From Betaproteobacteria bacterium MOLA814 (GTDB taxonomy: Bacteria > Pseudomonadota > Gammaproteobacteria > Burkholderiales > Burkholderiaceae_C): a DNA stretch of 64,000 bases. This document shows positions 36,316 to 46,965 of this stretch, piece by piece. A model generated the notes under the pieces. That model was given only the letters and a program-made list of their open reading frames with translations, was not told the origin of the DNA and ran no database searches. The DNA lies in contig AYMW01000003.1 of NCBI GenBank assembly GCA_000496475.1, forward strand, positions 252,003-316,002, given 5' to 3'. Within the stretch, counting starts at the first letter, position 1, and each line of letters opens with the position of its first letter. A program made the translations under genes and the position numbers.

Positions 36316-37445
36316 ACAGCGGCTTTCAATGCGTCTAATGTTAGCGCTTCTAAGAGTTGGTCATTTTCTGCTGGCGTACCAACGGTTAAGCGAAGGCAAT
36401 TGTGCAGCAATGTGTGCATTGTAGAAACATTTTTGACCAACACACCCGCAGCCTTGAGGGCAGCAAAGGTTTTGGCAGCATCTGCAACACGCACCAAAAT
36501 CATATTGGCTTGGCTTGGGAATACTTGCAAACCAGGCAATGAGCCTAATTGCACCAACATGCGCTCACGCTGTGCGCGTATCGCTGCTGCCTGCTCGGCA
36601 AATACAGCCTCATGCTCTAAGGCAAACAAAGCACACTCCGCATTGAGTGCGCTGACGTTGTAGGGCGGACGCAGCTTATCCAGTTGGGCGACCAGACCAG
36701 ATTGGCCCAGCATGTAACCCAAACGCACGCCTGCCAAGCCGAATTTCGACAAAGTGCGCATGAGTAGGACATGCGCGAAGCGTTGCGGCTGGGCTCGCAT
36801 GTGGTCCAGCCAAGTGCTGTTGGCAAATGGCTGGTACGCCTCATCCACCACCACCAAGCCTGGAGCGGCATCAATAACGGCCATCAGGTCGTCCACACGC
36901 CATGCGTTGGCGGTGGGATTATTCGGGTTGGCCAAATACACGATGGCGGGCGTGTGGATGCGCATGGCCTCCAGCATGGCGGGCACATTCAACTCAAAAT
37001 TAGCGGTTAGCGGTACACCCACATAGCGCAAACCTTGCAGTTTGGCGCTCAAGGCATACATCACAAAACCTGGCTCTGGCGAAACAATACTGGCCTGCTG
37101 ACCTAAGCACGCCATGGCCAGCAAGCTGATCAGCTCATCAGAGCCATTGCCCAGCATCAAGCCCATGCCGCTTGGCATGTCTACATACGTTGACAGCGCC
37201 TGTTTTAAATCGTCTATGCGCATGCCAGGGTATCGGTTAACCGCAACTTGTCCCAATCGCTGACCCAGCGCTGCTTGTAGCTGCGCTGACAACACGTAAG
37301 GATTTTCCATCGCATCCAACTTAACCATGCCTGTCGCATCTTGAACGGCGTAGGCATGCATGCTTTTCACGTCTTGGCGAACCACAGCCAAGGCTTGGCT
37401 GAGTCTGTCAACGGGGGGTTGAGGTAAGTTTTCCATCATGATCAA
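36312..37445 (-). CDS. hisC: Histidinol-phosphate aminotransferase HisC
   Basis: A 377-residue fold-type I PLP enzyme. The PLP lysine is in [24 protein letters not shown] binds the cofactor phosphate, and [10 protein letters not shown] and [10 protein letters not shown] give the Asn and Asp that hold the ring. It transaminates imidazole acetol phosphate with glutamate, which GltBD downstream in this map can supply. Start may be Met1, Met3 or Met4. It overlaps hisB by ATGA. Confidence 0.95.
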   Translation of the reverse strand: MIMMENLPQPPVDRLSQALAVVRQDVKSMHAYAVQDATGMVKLDAMENPYVLSAQLQAALGQRLGQVAVNRYPGMRIDDLKQALSTYVDMPSGMGLMLGNGSDELISLLAMACLGQQASIVSPEPGFVMYALSAKLQGLRYVGVPLTANFELNVPAMLEAMRIHTPAIVYLANPNNPTANAWRVDDLMAVIDAAPGLVVVDEAYQPFANSTWLDHMRAQPQRFAHVLLMRTLSKFGLAGVRLGYMLGQSGLVAQLDKLRPPYNVSALNAECALFALEHEAVFAEQAAAIRAQRERMLVQLGSLPGLQVFPSQANMILVRVADAAKTFAALKAAGVLVKNVSTMHTLLHNCLRLTVGTPAENDQLLEALTLDALKAAV

Positions 37446-37516
37446 CAGGAGTAGGTACAGACCAATATGTAGGCTTTAGTGAGTTTGCGTGGCAAACCGA
37501 GATGACCTGCGTTGTG

Positions 37517-38839
37517 TCACGGCTGCGCCATGCGCATCGCGGCAGAGTCTGCATGGGCTTGCAAGCCTTCGCCAGTTGCCAACACGTGCGCAATATGACC
37601 AAGGGTTTGCGCACCCTCTCGGCTCACTTCAATCAGGCTGGTGCGTTTTTGAAAGTCATACACCCCAAGCGGAGAGCTAAAGCGCGCAGTGCCAGAAGTA
37701 GGCAGCACGTGGTTGGGGCCTGCGCAGTAGTCGCCCAAGGACTCGCTGGTGTACCCACCCAAAAAAATGGCACCCGCATGCTTGAGCAACGGCTCCCAAC
37801 GGTGGGCGTCATCGCTGGACACCTCTAGGTGCTCAGGTGCAATGCGGTTGCTGATGGCGCATGCTTCGGCCATATCGCGCGTAATAACAACCAAGCCCCT
37901 GTCGTTAATGGAACGCTCAATAATGGCTTTGCGTGACTGGGTAGGCAGCAACTCGTGCATGGCAGCAATAACGGCTTGTGCGTAGGTGGCGTCAGGCGTT
38001 AGCAACACACTTTGCGCCAACTCATCGTGCTCAGCCTGACTGAACATGTCCATGGCCACCCACTCTGGCGGCGTGCTGCCGTCGGCCAACACCAAAATTT
38101 CGCTGGGCCCTGCAATCATGTCAATGCCCACTTGGCCAAAGACACGGCGCTTGGCGCTGGCAACGTAGGCGTTGCCTGGCCCAGTAATTTTGTCTACTTT
38201 AGCTATGGTTTGGGTGCCATACGCCAACGCCGCAATAGCCTGCGCGCCGCCAATAGTGAAGGCACGGGTCACACCTGCCACGTGGGCGGCAGCCAATACC
38301 AAGGCATTGCGCTCACCGTTGGGGGTTGGCACCACCATGACAATATCTTGCACACCAGCAACGTGCGCAGGAATGGCATTCATCAGCAAGCTGGAGGGGT
38401 AGGCAGCCTTGCCGCCAGGTACATAAATACCGACCCGGTCAAGAGGGGTGACTTTTTGACCCAGTAAATTGCCCTGCTCATCGGTGTACTGCCATGACTC
38501 ACCACTGGCTGTTTTTTGCGCTTGGTGGTAGCTGCGTATGCGGTCTGCCGCGGCCGTTAAGGCTTCGCGCTGGTCATTGGGCAGTCCTGCAAACGCTATG
38601 GCCATATCGGCTTGGCTGATTTCAAGCTCTGCCATATTGGCTGCGTGCAAGCCATCAAACTTGGCGGTGCAGTCAAGCACCGCTTGGTCACGGCGGGCGC
38701 GCACATCGGCAATGATCTCACTGACGCGTGATTCGATGGCCAGATCGGTTTCACCTGACCATAGCAGTCGCCTGTCGAAGCGCTCTTCAAAATCGGCGTC
38801 TGTGGTGCGCAATACGGGGATATTTAAAACTGTATTCAT
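37517..38839 (-). CDS. hisD: Histidinol dehydrogenase HisD
   Basis: A 440-residue HisD, which oxidises histidinol to histidine in two NAD steps. Family motifs [57 protein letters not shown] (zinc Gln/His) and [14 protein letters not shown] are all present. Length is normal. It sits one base after hisG and 71 bases before hisC; that gap contains nothing I recognise. Confidence 0.96.
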   Translation of the reverse strand: MNTVLNIPVLRTTDADFEERFDRRLLWSGETDLAIESRVSEIIADVRARRDQAVLDCTAKFDGLHAANMAELEISQADMAIAFAGLPNDQREALTAAADRIRSYHQAQKTASGESWQYTDEQGNLLGQKVTPLDRVGIYVPGGKAAYPSSLLMNAIPAHVAGVQDIVMVVPTPNGERNALVLAAAHVAGVTRAFTIGGAQAIAALAYGTQTIAKVDKITGPGNAYVASAKRRVFGQVGIDMIAGPSEILVLADGSTPPEWVAMDMFSQAEHDELAQSVLLTPDATYAQAVIAAMHELLPTQSRKAIIERSINDRGLVVITRDMAEACAISNRIAPEHLEVSSDDAHRWEPLLKHAGAIFLGGYTSESLGDYCAGPNHVLPTSGTARFSSPLGVYDFQKRTSLIEVSREGAQTLGHIAHVLATGEGLQAHADSAAMRMAQP

Positions 38840-38840
38840 G

Positions 38841-39542
38841 TCAGCTCAATGTGTATAAACGCGGCGCGACGGCTTGGTCAATGGCGCTCAGAATGGGCTG
38901 CAAGGCTGTGCGTTTGAGCTTTAAGCTGGCTGGATTGACCACCAGCCTCGCGCTGATGTCCACAATATGGTCGACCTCGACCAAATGGTTGGCTTTCAAT
39001 GTGTTACCAGTGGAGACCAAATCCACAATGGCATCTGCCAAACCAGTTAAGGGGGCCAGCTCCATAGACCCATACAGCTTGATAAGGTCTACATGCACAC
39101 CTTTTTTGGCGAAGAACTCACGCGCGGCATGCACATATTTGGTAGCCACTCGCAAACGCGAGCCTTTTTGAACGGCGCTGTCGTAATCAAAGTCTGCGCG
39201 CACGGCCACGCTTAAGCGGCATTGCGCAATTCGCAGGTCTATAGGCTGGTACAAGTCGTTGCCGCCGGTTTCAGCTTGGTGCTCAATGAGGGTATCCAAA
39301 CCCACCACACCCAGATCTGCACCCCCTTGTGCCACGTAAGTTGGCACGTCACTGGCGCGCACCAACACCACTTGCACATCGTCACGTGAGGTCGGCAGTA
39401 TCAACTTACGCGAGGTATTGGGGTCTTCCAGCACACGGATGCCTGCGGCCTCTATTAAGGGCAGGGTCTCGTCAAAAATACGTCCTTTGGACAGGGCCAG
39501 CGTAATCAATGTGTTGCTTTCAGTTTGGCTTGGCAGACACAC
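38841..39542 (-). CDS. hisG: ATP phosphoribosyltransferase, short form HisG
   Basis: A 233-residue catalytic HisG, the first step, joining ATP and PRPP. The core [40 protein letters not shown] and the PRPP loop [16 protein letters not shown] are present. It lacks the C-terminal regulatory ACT-like domain of long HisG, so by family knowledge it needs HisZ, which is not in this window. The ATG overlaps the murA end by 23 bases; a TTG at 39509 is an alternative. Confidence 0.93.
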   Translation of the reverse strand: MCLPSQTESNTLITLALSKGRIFDETLPLIEAAGIRVLEDPNTSRKLILPTSRDDVQVVLVRASDVPTYVAQGGADLGVVGLDTLIEHQAETGGNDLYQPIDLRIAQCRLSVAVRADFDYDSAVQKGSRLRVATKYVHAAREFFAKKGVHVDLIKLYGSMELAPLTGLADAIVDLVSTGNTLKANHLVEVDHIVDISARLVVNPASLKLKRTALQPILSAIDQAVAPRLYTLS

Positions 39543-40809
39543 GTTGAATGTGTGCCCCCAAGCTTTGCAATTTCACTTCCATGCGGTCATAACCGCGGTC
39601 TAAATGATAAACACGCTCGACTGTGGTCTCGCCATCGGCCACCAAGGCGGCGATAACCAAGCTGGCTGAAGCGCGCAAATCTGTGGCCATCACGTGGGCA
39701 CCAGATAACGTGGCACCACCGTCAATAACCGCTGTTTTACCTTCTACCGTGATGCGTGCACCCAAGCGCTGCATCTCTTGCACGTGCATGTAACGGTTCT
39801 CAAATATGGTTTCAACCACAGTAGAGCTGCCAGGTGCCACCACATTTAAAGCCATGAACTGGGCTTGCATATCGGTTGGAAAACCGGGGTACTCAGTGGT
39901 GCGAAAGGACTGGGCCTTGAGCGAGCTTGCACCCGCACTTTTGACATGCAACCCCGTCTCAGTTGACTCAACGCTCACACCAGCTTCGCGCAATTTGTCT
40001 ATGACTGCATCCAGATGGCCAGCTCTGGCATTGTGCAAGTGCACATCACCACCTGCCACCGCTACTGCACATAAAAACGTTCCTGTCTCAATTCGGTCGG
40101 CGACCACCGCGTGGCTGCAGCCGTTCAAGCTGGCGACGCCTTCGATACGAATTCGGCTGGTGCCGTGTCCCTCAATGCGCGCGCCCATCTTGATGAGCAT
40201 CTCAGCCAAGTCGGTGATCTCTGGCTCCTGTGCGGCATTGTCTAGCACGGTCACGCCATCTGCTAGCGCGGCGGCCATCATCAAGTTTTCGGTGCCAGTC
40301 ACAGTCACCATATCGGTTGTAATGTGTGCGCCAGTCAAACGTGTTTGCCCGACGGGTAAGGACGCTTCGATATAACCGTGCGCCACCTCAATCACTGCAC
40401 CCATGGCTTCCAAGCCTTTGATGTGCTGATCGACAGGACGAGAACCAATCGCGCAGCCCCCTGGCAGTGACACGCGGGCCTTGCCAAATCGCGCTAGCAA
40501 CGGGCCCAACACCAAAATAGATGCCCGCATGGTTTTGACCAAGTCATAATGCGCCTCGGTTTTATCCAGCCCGCCAGCATGTAGCGTTAGTGCGTTGCTA
40601 GAGGCCACATCGTCTTGCACGTGTACGCCCATACTGGCAATGAGCTTGAGCATGGTGCGAACATCTTGGAGCGCAGGCACGTTCTCCAGCGTAACCGGCT
40701 GGGCAGTCAATAACGCGGCACACAGCTCCGGCAAAGTAGCGTTTTTAGCGCCCGCAATATGGATGCTGCCGTTGAGCGGCTGGCCACCAGTGATGAGTAA
40801 TTGATCCAT
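39520..40809 (-). CDS. murA: UDP-N-acetylglucosamine 1-carboxyvinyltransferase MurA
   Basis: A 429-residue MurA, the first committed step of peptidoglycan synthesis. The active-site Cys is in [16 protein letters not shown], and the N-terminal [22 protein letters not shown] matches the family. [15 protein letters not shown] and [17 protein letters not shown] near the end are typical. The cysteine implies fosfomycin sensitivity of this step. It is between ibaG and hisG, the usual order. Confidence 0.96.
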   Translation of the reverse strand: MDQLLITGGQPLNGSIHIAGAKNATLPELCAALLTAQPVTLENVPALQDVRTMLKLIASMGVHVQDDVASSNALTLHAGGLDKTEAHYDLVKTMRASILVLGPLLARFGKARVSLPGGCAIGSRPVDQHIKGLEAMGAVIEVAHGYIEASLPVGQTRLTGAHITTDMVTVTGTENLMMAAALADGVTVLDNAAQEPEITDLAEMLIKMGARIEGHGTSRIRIEGVASLNGCSHAVVADRIETGTFLCAVAVAGGDVHLHNARAGHLDAVIDKLREAGVSVESTETGLHVKSAGASSLKAQSFRTTEYPGFPTDMQAQFMALNVVAPGSSTVVETIFENRYMHVQEMQRLGARITVEGKTAVIDGGATLSGAHVMATDLRASASLVIAALVADGETTVERVYHLDRGYDRMEVKLQSLGAHIQRVSAKPN

Positions 40810-40837
40810 AAGAGACTGTTCAGTAAACGACTAACAA

Positions 40838-41077
40838 TTAAGACTGCTGGGCCCACTCGCCAGGTGTGAACGTTTTCATAGACAAGGCGTGAACCTCATC
40901 GTTTTGAATGCGCTCACCAAGCGCTGCATAGACACGCTTGTGTCGGGCAATGGCACGCAATCCCTCAAACTCAGCCGATACGATGACGGCTGACCAATGG
41001 CGACCATCTCCGTCCACCTCTAAATGGGTGCAAGGCAAGCCAGCGCTGATGATGTCGTGTAGTTGTTGATCGGTCAT
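40838..41077 (-). CDS. ibaG: BolA/IbaG family protein
   Basis: A 79-residue BolA-fold protein. It carries the helix-strand start VDGDGRHWSAVIVSAEFEGLRAIARHKRVYAALGE and the family FxGxxxxxRHxxV-type core, here as FEGLRAIARHKRV. Its place directly before murA is that of E. coli IbaG (YrbA), an acid-stress protein that binds iron-sulfur clusters with monothiol glutaredoxin. Length is right. Confidence 0.9.
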   Translation of the reverse strand: MTDQQLHDIISAGLPCTHLEVDGDGRHWSAVIVSAEFEGLRAIARHKRVYAALGERIQNDEVHALSMKTFTPGEWAQQS

Positions 41078-41122
41078 GGTCAGTCGGTGTAGGTTGCGAT
41101 AATTTGAAACAATGGCGTCTTG

Positions 41123-41878
41123 CTAATGGCGCAATTTGTAGCCAGTACGAAGCATATGCTCGGCAACAGCGGCCACCAGAACAAATGCCACACCCACCAC
41201 GCCCAGGCTCATCCATGGTGACACATCGCTTTGGCCAAAAAAACCAAAACGAAAACCGTCAATCATGTAGAAAAACGGGTTGAAGTGGCTGACGGTTTGC
41301 CACATGGTGGGTAGCGAATGTATGGAGTAAAAAACGCCACTCAAAAACGTCATGGGCATGATGACAAAATTTTGAAACGCTGCCAACTGGTCAAACTTTT
41401 CGGCCCATAGACCGGCAACAATGCCCATAGCACCCATCAAACCGCAGCCCAATGCAGCAAAAATCATAATCCACAGGAAGTTGTCGACATGCAAGCCAGC
41501 AAAAAAGCTGGTTGCCACAATCACGCCCACACCCACGGCCAAGCCACGCACCATGCTTGAAGCCACATAGGCCCAAAACCATGCCCAATGAGACAAAGGC
41601 GTGAGCATCAGGAATATCAAGCTGCCCATGACCTTGCTTTGGATCAACGAAGAAGAGCTGTTGGAAAATGAATTTTGCAACATGCTCATCATGGCCAAGC
41701 CAGGAATTAGAAACGCAATGTAGGACACACTGTTGTAGACCTCAACACGTCCTTGCAAGACGTGGCCAAAGATCAACATGTACATGAGAGCCGTCAGCAC
41801 TGGCGCTGCGACGGTTTGAAAGCCCACCTTCCAAAACCGCAGAATCTCCTTGTAAAAGAGGGTTTGCCAGCCATTCAT
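41123..41878 (-). CDS. ABC-2 type transporter permease
   Basis: A 251-residue membrane protein with six hydrophobic segments, of the ABC-2 family (YadH/NodJ-like). It begins MNGWQTLFYKEILRFWKVGFQTV, and TFLSGVFYSIHSLPTMWQTVSHFNPFFYMIDGFRFGFFG is the family signature near the end. Its start overlaps the ATPase stop by 4 bases, so the two form one exporter. The substrate is unknown; the position between mla and murA suggests an envelope component, but that is inference. Confidence 0.92.
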   Translation of the reverse strand: MNGWQTLFYKEILRFWKVGFQTVAAPVLTALMYMLIFGHVLQGRVEVYNSVSYIAFLIPGLAMMSMLQNSFSNSSSSLIQSKVMGSLIFLMLTPLSHWAWFWAYVASSMVRGLAVGVGVIVATSFFAGLHVDNFLWIMIFAALGCGLMGAMGIVAGLWAEKFDQLAAFQNFVIMPMTFLSGVFYSIHSLPTMWQTVSHFNPFFYMIDGFRFGFFGQSDVSPWMSLGVVGVAFVLVAAVAEHMLRTGYKLRH

Positions 41879-42780
41879 TCCGGCTTCTCCATGAGGGTCA
41901 CAAACACATCCTCTAAATCAGCGGGCCTGATTTCGACTTGCTCGGCTACGCCACCAATGGCGCGCACCTGCGCCAAAATGTCTTCAACTGCTTGGGCATT
42001 GGGTGCAGGCAATTGCACAATCCGCCCTGTTATACGCGCTTTGGCTTCCAAGGCTGGTGGCAAAGGCGTGTCTAATTTGAAGCGCAACACACTGGCTGTG
42101 GCTCTAGACAGCAAGTCGCAGGTGTTTTCAAGGGCGATCAATTGGCCATTTTTAAGCATGGCGATGCGGGGGCACAAAGCCTCGGCTTCCTCTAAATAGT
42201 GGGTGGTCAGTAGCACCGCGGTGCCTTGCTTGTTCAGGTGCGAGACGAATTGCCACAAAATTTGACGCAATTCCACGTCAACCCCAGCAGTAGGCTCGTC
42301 CAACACCAAAACAGGCGGCTTGTGCACCAGCGCCAAAGCGACCAGCACACGGCGCTTCATGCCGCCCGACAGGGCGCGCATATTTGAATTGGCTTTGTCG
42401 GACAAACGCAAACCAAGCAGCAGGTCGTCTATCCAAGCACCGTTGTTTTTGATGCCGAAATAACCGCTCTGAAACCGCAAAGCCTCCCTCACCGTAAAGA
42501 AAGGGTCAAACACCAACTCTTGAGGCACAACACCTAGGTTGTACCTGGCTTTGGCATAGTCTTGCACCACATCGAAACCATTGACCGACACGTGACCAGA
42601 ACTGGCACGGTTGAGTCCTGCCAAAATGTTGATGAGGGTGGTCTTGCCAGCGCCGTTAGGGCCTAACAAACCAAAAAATTCACCCTCGCCTATGTCAAAA
42701 CTGATGTCTGACAAGGCTTGGAACTCACCCTTAGGGGTGGCATACGTTTTTGAAACGTTTTTAAAAGATATTGCGGACAT
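41875..42780 (-). CDS. ABC transporter ATP-binding protein (YadG/CcmA-like)
   Basis: A 301-residue ATPase. The Walker A motif is LLGPNGAGKTTLI, the signature motif LSGGMKRRV, and Walker B VLVLDEPTAGVD; the switch histidine follows in LLTTHYLEEAE. The C-terminal 70 residues form the extra domain seen in NodI/YadG types. It pairs with the ABC-2 permease by a 4-base overlap. Confidence 0.93.
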   Translation of the reverse strand: MSAISFKNVSKTYATPKGEFQALSDISFDIGEGEFFGLLGPNGAGKTTLINILAGLNRASSGHVSVNGFDVVQDYAKARYNLGVVPQELVFDPFFTVREALRFQSGYFGIKNNGAWIDDLLLGLRLSDKANSNMRALSGGMKRRVLVALALVHKPPVLVLDEPTAGVDVELRQILWQFVSHLNKQGTAVLLTTHYLEEAEALCPRIAMLKNGQLIALENTCDLLSRATASVLRFKLDTPLPPALEAKARITGRIVQLPAPNAQAVEDILAQVRAIGGVAEQVEIRPADLEDVFVTLMEKPE

Positions 42781-42853
42781 TAGCCACTTATTTTAGTCTG
42801 CCTGCACACGCTGTGCCGCCAGATGCCAATAGCCCATAAAAAAACCGTACAGA

Positions 42854-43135
42854 TTAGGCCGTTTCAGTGTTGTTGCTCAACACTTGGGCCACGTCATAGG
42901 CTTGCACCAACGACCACAGCAAGGCTGGCCAGTTGATCACATTGAAGCGCTGGTTTGTGCCGTGTGCCAACCTAGCCAAACCGAGCAGCACACTGATAGC
43001 GCTAGAGTCAAACGTGAGCAGCGCACCTGCGTCAACCTCCACATCGCCCGCAACGGGCAACTTCAAGCTCAACAACGACAGAACAGATGCGGCGTTGTCG
43101 TGTGTGATGACTTGGGGCAGAACAATGGCGGTCAT
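42854..43135 (-). CDS. mlaB: STAS domain protein MlaB
   Basis: A 93-residue STAS-fold protein. VEVDAGALLTFDSSAISVLLGLARLA matches the STAS core with its conserved Asp-Ser-Ser. In the Mla complex MlaB binds the MlaF ATPase and is needed for its activity. It is the last gene of the mla operon here, 28 bases after mlaC. Confidence 0.88.
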   Translation of the reverse strand: MTAIVLPQVITHDNAASVLSLLSLKLPVAGDVEVDAGALLTFDSSAISVLLGLARLAHGTNQRFNVINWPALLWSLVQAYDVAQVLSNNTETA

Positions 43136-43163
43136 GGGGTCTGAACGTTAGCGAATCAAAAAA

Positions 43164-43802
43164 CTACTTGCCAGCTTGCGAGGCAGCTGCCGCATTGAGT
43201 TGCGCCAAAGCGCTGATGAGCGCGCCCACATCATCACCACCACTGACGGCTGCAAATTGTGTGCGGTAGGTTTCAATCAGCCACAAACCCAGCACATTGA
43301 TATCCACTATTTTCCAGCCAGAGTCAGACAACACCATGCGGTAATCCAACGGAATCGGCTCACCAGGGCCACCGACCACCCTTGAACGCACTGTGGCTTG
43401 CTTGTCACCATCGACGATGCGCATTGGCTTGACCTCAATCCGGCGATCGGTCATTTGCTTGGCTGCGCCTGCATAGGTGCGAATCAACAAGGTCTTAAAC
43501 TCTTGTTGCAAGCGGTCTTTTTGCGAGGGCGTCGCGCTGCGCCATGCACGCCCTACGGCTGAGGCTGTCATACGCTCGAAGTCAACATAAGGCATCACGT
43601 GCTCGTCGACCACGGCTTGCAGGCGGTTGACGTCACCTGCGACCAACTGCGGATCTGACTTAATCAAACTCAACACTTCGTTGGCTGTGCGCGCAATCAG
43701 CGCATTGGGGGCTTCAACCGCAGCGTTGGCAGCGCCAGCGACCAACAATGCGGTGCAAGCCAACACGTTGGTTGCTCTTAAAAATGTCTGAATTGACCAC
43801 AT
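43164..43802 (-). CDS. mlaC: Periplasmic phospholipid-binding protein MlaC
   Basis: A 212-residue periplasmic carrier of the Ttg2D/MlaC family. A signal peptide ends near GAANAAVEA. The body shows VMPYVDFERMTASAVGRAWRSATPSQKDRLQQEFKTLLIRTYAGA in family order and DVNVLGLWLIETYRTQF near the end. It ferries phospholipid between the outer-membrane MlaA complex and inner-membrane MlaFEDB. I take ATG 43802, with AGGGA seven bases before it; the frame opens at 43823. Confidence 0.92.
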   Translation of the reverse strand: MWSIQTFLRATNVLACTALLVAGAANAAVEAPNALIARTANEVLSLIKSDPQLVAGDVNRLQAVVDEHVMPYVDFERMTASAVGRAWRSATPSQKDRLQQEFKTLLIRTYAGAAKQMTDRRIEVKPMRIVDGDKQATVRSRVVGGPGEPIPLDYRMVLSDSGWKIVDINVLGLWLIETYRTQFAAVSGGDDVGALISALAQLNAAAASQAGK

Positions 43803-43941
43803 ACGCATTCCCTGTCTTTGCATTTTCCGGTATTTGTATTTGCACTGCCCTGGCTACCCGTTGTGTACGGGTAGGTATGGGTACGCCACAGTCGCTGTTG
43901 CCTGGTGGCGCTGCAGACCCGTTGAATATCTCGATTTTATG

Positions 43942-44724
43942 TCATTGCACCGTGTTGTCTGCAGGTGTGTCATCCCAACTGTCGCCGTTGGCAGTGCCAT
44001 CGCCCCAACCGTCATCAGCAGGCTCTGGCGTCCACATAGGCTGGGTTGTGGCTTCGCGCCTCTTCAAGTACACATCACGCAGAAAAATGTACTTGTCTAA
44101 GGCAATTGAGTCCAACGTGTTGGTGGCGTCTAACAAACCTGCACGCCCGTTGAGGACCTTGACCACTTTGATTGTATTTTGCTCACTTTTTGCTGTGGGC
44201 TCGATGTCTACTCCTTCGTACAGCTCGACTGAACTTGAAGCCGTATCGCGAAGAGTCGAAGGCCCTGCAAACGGCAGCATGATGTAAGGCCCCATAGGCA
44301 CGCCCCAGCGACCCAACGTTTGCCCAAGATCGTGGCTGGTTTTGGTCAGACCCATGGGCGTCGCCAAATCTATCAGACCAGCAACACCAAACACCGAGTT
44401 GACCGCAAAACGCATGAAGTTGGTGGTGGCTTCGACCGGCCTAAGTTGCAGGGCTGCGTTCATGCTAGAGCTCAAATCACCCAGATTTGAAAAGAAGTTG
44501 CCAATTGTTGTGCGCACAAATTGGGGCGTAATGTCTTGGTAGGTTTCTGCCGCAGGTTTGAGCACCACACGGTCTGCCGTATCGTTGAAGCTGTACATCG
44601 CACGGTTGAATGGCTCAAGGGGGTCGCTGGCATTGGCCTGAGGACCTGTGGCGCAGCCACTCACAACAGCAGCTGATGCCAACAACCAACCTGCCACTAG
44701 GCGCTTAGCGTGTGTATCTGCCAT
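43942..44724 (-). CDS. mlaA: Outer-membrane lipoprotein MlaA (VacJ)
   Basis: A 260-residue lipoprotein. The signal peptide ends in a lipobox VVSGC near residue 22. The VacJ core reads DPLEPFNRAMYSFNDTADRV, NFFSNLGDLSSSMNAALQ, FGVAGLIDLATPMGL and LPFAGPSTLRDT. It removes mislocalised phospholipid from the outer leaflet and passes it to MlaC. The ATG at 44724 follows the mlaD stop by two bases. The C-terminal 40 residues are acidic and Trp/Asp/Gly-rich, beyond the usual core. Confidence 0.93.
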   Translation of the reverse strand: MADTHAKRLVAGWLLASAAVVSGCATGPQANASDPLEPFNRAMYSFNDTADRVVLKPAAETYQDITPQFVRTTIGNFFSNLGDLSSSMNAALQLRPVEATTNFMRFAVNSVFGVAGLIDLATPMGLTKTSHDLGQTLGRWGVPMGPYIMLPFAGPSTLRDTASSSVELYEGVDIEPTAKSEQNTIKVVKVLNGRAGLLDATNTLDSIALDKYIFLRDVYLKRREATTQPMWTPEPADDGWGDGTANGDSWDDTPADNTVQ

Positions 44725-44726
44725 TG

Positions 44727-45197
44727 TTAATCCTTGCCACTGCTGCTGGCAGTTTGGTTGAACAAAAATTGACTGATCAAGTTTTCCAACACCACAGCCG
44801 ACTGCGTTTGCGTCACCACAGCGCCTGAAGCCCAATTGGCTTCTTCGAAACCAGCTTGAACGCCAATGTATTGCTCACCCAGCAAACCACTGGTGAGAAT
44901 TTTGAGTGAGCTGTCGATTGGAAACGCGAACTGCGTGTTCATGTCCAGCACGACAGCCGCTTGGAAGCGCTGGGTGTCAAATGACACACTGCTCACGCGC
45001 CCTACGACGACACCTGCGCTTTTAACGGCTGCGCTGGGCTTTAAACCACCAATGTTGTCAAACCGAGCGGTGATTTGGTAAGTTGGCGAAAAATTCATTT
45101 GCAACAAGTTGGCAGACTTGAGGGCCAAAAACAGCACTGCTGCCACGCCAATCAGCACAAACATACCTACCCACACATCATTTTTAGACTTTTGCAT
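44727..45197 (-). CDS. mlaD: MCE domain protein MlaD
   Basis: A 156-residue inner-membrane protein with one N-terminal helix (VGMFVLIGVAAVLFLALKSANL) and an MCE domain (ARFDNIGGLKPSAAVKSAGVVVGRV through LLGEQYIGVQAG). MlaD forms the hexameric ring through which lipid passes to MlaC. Length is typical. It is 44 bases downstream of mlaE. Confidence 0.95.
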   Translation of the reverse strand: MQKSKNDVWVGMFVLIGVAAVLFLALKSANLLQMNFSPTYQITARFDNIGGLKPSAAVKSAGVVVGRVSSVSFDTQRFQAAVVLDMNTQFAFPIDSSLKILTSGLLGEQYIGVQAGFEEANWASGAVVTQTQSAVVLENLISQFLFNQTASSSGKD

Positions 45198-45241
45198 ATC
45201 TCACCTTTGAACCAAGCCATACAGCCAATTGGTTTTCCCCA

Positions 45242-46021
45242 TTAAATACTGAACATCATCGCGGTTAACAAGAAATCTAGGCCCAGCACCATCAAGGAGG
45301 CCACAACCACAGTGCGGGTGGTTGCACGCGATACGCCCTCAGGCGTTGGTGACGCGCTGTAGCCTTGCAGCAATGCAACAAACGTTACAGCACAGCCGAA
45401 CACCATGCTCTTGACCACCCCGTTGCCGACATCACGCCACACATCGACACCACTTTGCATCTGGCTCCAAAATGAACCTGAATCGATGCCAATCATCGCC
45501 ACCCCGACCAACCAGCCGCCCAATATGCCAACAGCGCTGAAGACGGCTGCCAATATGGGCATGGCTATCATGCCACCCAAAAAACGTGGCGCCAAAATTC
45601 GGCGAATAGGATCAACGGCCATGATCTCCATGGCGGCGAGTTGCTCGCCCGCCTTCATCAGGCCGATCTCTGCCGTTAGCGCGGTACCCGCTCGCCCTGC
45701 AAACAGCAAAGCCGTGACAACTGGGCCTAACTCACGCACCAAACTGAGCGCAACCAACAAACCCAACGCCTCTGAAGACCCGTAACGCTGCAAGGTGTAA
45801 TAGCCTTGCAAACCCAACACAAAGCCCACGAACAAACCCGACACGCCAATGATGACCAAGCTGTAGTTGCCTAAAAAAAGCACTTGCTCGGCAATCAGGC
45901 GAGGACGCTTCAGAGCCCCCCAAGACTCTTTGAACAACACCACGAACAGCCGCAAGGCATAGCCCATATTGGCAACGATTTGACGTGTCATACAACCGAC
46001 GCTGGACACCCAAGCGGTCAT
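45242..46021 (-). CDS. mlaE: Mla ABC transporter permease MlaE
   Basis: A 259-residue permease with about five membrane segments. The MlaE signature [43 protein letters not shown] is present, as is [11 protein letters not shown]. It forms the lipid-transport core with MlaF. The start overlaps the mlaF stop by 4 bases. Confidence 0.95.
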   Translation of the reverse strand: MTAWVSSVGCMTRQIVANMGYALRLFVVLFKESWGALKRPRLIAEQVLFLGNYSLVIIGVSGLFVGFVLGLQGYYTLQRYGSSEALGLLVALSLVRELGPVVTALLFAGRAGTALTAEIGLMKAGEQLAAMEIMAVDPIRRILAPRFLGGMIAMPILAAVFSAVGILGGWLVGVAMIGIDSGSFWSQMQSGVDVWRDVGNGVVKSMVFGCAVTFVALLQGYSASPTPEGVSRATTRTVVVASLMVLGLDFLLTAMMFSI

Positions 46022-46953
46022 GTTGCAGCCCTCTTGTGCGCGTTGGCCTGGCCTAGCAAATCTTCACCAACGGGCTGGGCCGGGTAATGGAATCGCACAG
46101 GTCCCTCTGCATCACCGCTTATGAACTGCTGCACCAAGGGGTTGGTACAGTTGCGTATCTCATCAGGTGTGCCTTGCACAGCCACCTTGCCATCGGCCAA
46201 AATCACCACGTGCTGAGCAATACCCAGTGTTTCTTGCACATCGTGAGATACCACAATCGATGTCATGCCAAGTGCGTGATTCAGCTCTCTGATTAATTTA
46301 GCGGCAGTGCCCAACGAGATAGGGTCCAGTCCAGCAAATGGCTCGTCGTACATCATCAATGCAGGGTCGAGGGCAATGGCTCGCGCAAGGGCAACGCGTC
46401 TGGCCATACCGCCAGAAATTTCAGCCGGCATCAAGTCTCTGGCACCCCTCAAACCCACAGCATTCAGCTTTATGAGAACGATGTCTCGCACCATCACTTC
46501 AGGCAACTGCGTGTGCTCACGCAACGGGAAAGCCACGTTGTCGAAGACCGACATGTCTGTGAACAGGGCCCCAAACTGAAACAACATGCCCATTTGGCGG
46601 CGCGCCGTATACAACTGCTTGTGACTGAATTTGGCAATGTCGTGGCCCAACACATACACCTCACCGCTGGACGCCCGACATTGCCCGCTGATGAGGCGCA
46701 GCACAGTGGTTTTACCGCCACCAGATGCACCCATCAGTGCAGTCACCTTACCTTGGGGAATATCGATGTCGATACCATCCAAAATACTGCGCGCAGATTG
46801 ATCTTCGCCATAGGCGAAACTCACATTGCGAAAGGTAATAGCTGGGGATTGGGACACGAAAACCTTAACGATGTCCCCACCGCCAGACATTGGCAGTGGG
46901 TTAGTTGTCATGTTAAACGCTGCCTGTGGCGATGTAGCAACATACAACACCAA
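46018..46953 (-). CDS. mlaF: Mla ABC transporter ATPase MlaF
   Basis: A 311-residue ATPase. The Walker A motif is [14 protein letters not shown], the signature motif [14 protein letters not shown], and Walker [16 protein letters not shown]. The first 33 residues are not conserved, so translation may begin later, near Val/Met before FRNVSFAYG. It heads the mla operon, 12 bases after the gltD stop, so the upstream gltBD transcript could run into it; I see no terminator in between. Confidence 0.93.
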   Translation of the reverse strand: MVLYVATSPQAAFNMTTNPLPMSGGGDIVKVFVSQSPAITFRNVSFAYGEDQSARSILDGIDIDIPQGKVTALMGASGGGKTTVLRLISGQCRASSGEVYVLGHDIAKFSHKQLYTARRQMGMLFQFGALFTDMSVFDNVAFPLREHTQLPEVMVRDIVLIKLNAVGLRGARDLMPAEISGGMARRVALARAIALDPALMMYDEPFAGLDPISLGTAAKLIRELNHALGMTSIVVSHDVQETLGIAQHVVILADGKVAVQGTPDEIRNCTNPLVQQFISGDAEGPVRFHYPAQPVGEDLLGQANAHKRAAT

Positions 46954-46965
46954 GCCGTTGCAAGC

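Noticed and set aside
36001-36663. 220-codon plus-strand frame across hisB and hisC
   Set aside because: Antisense to two well-conserved genes and without recognisable domains.
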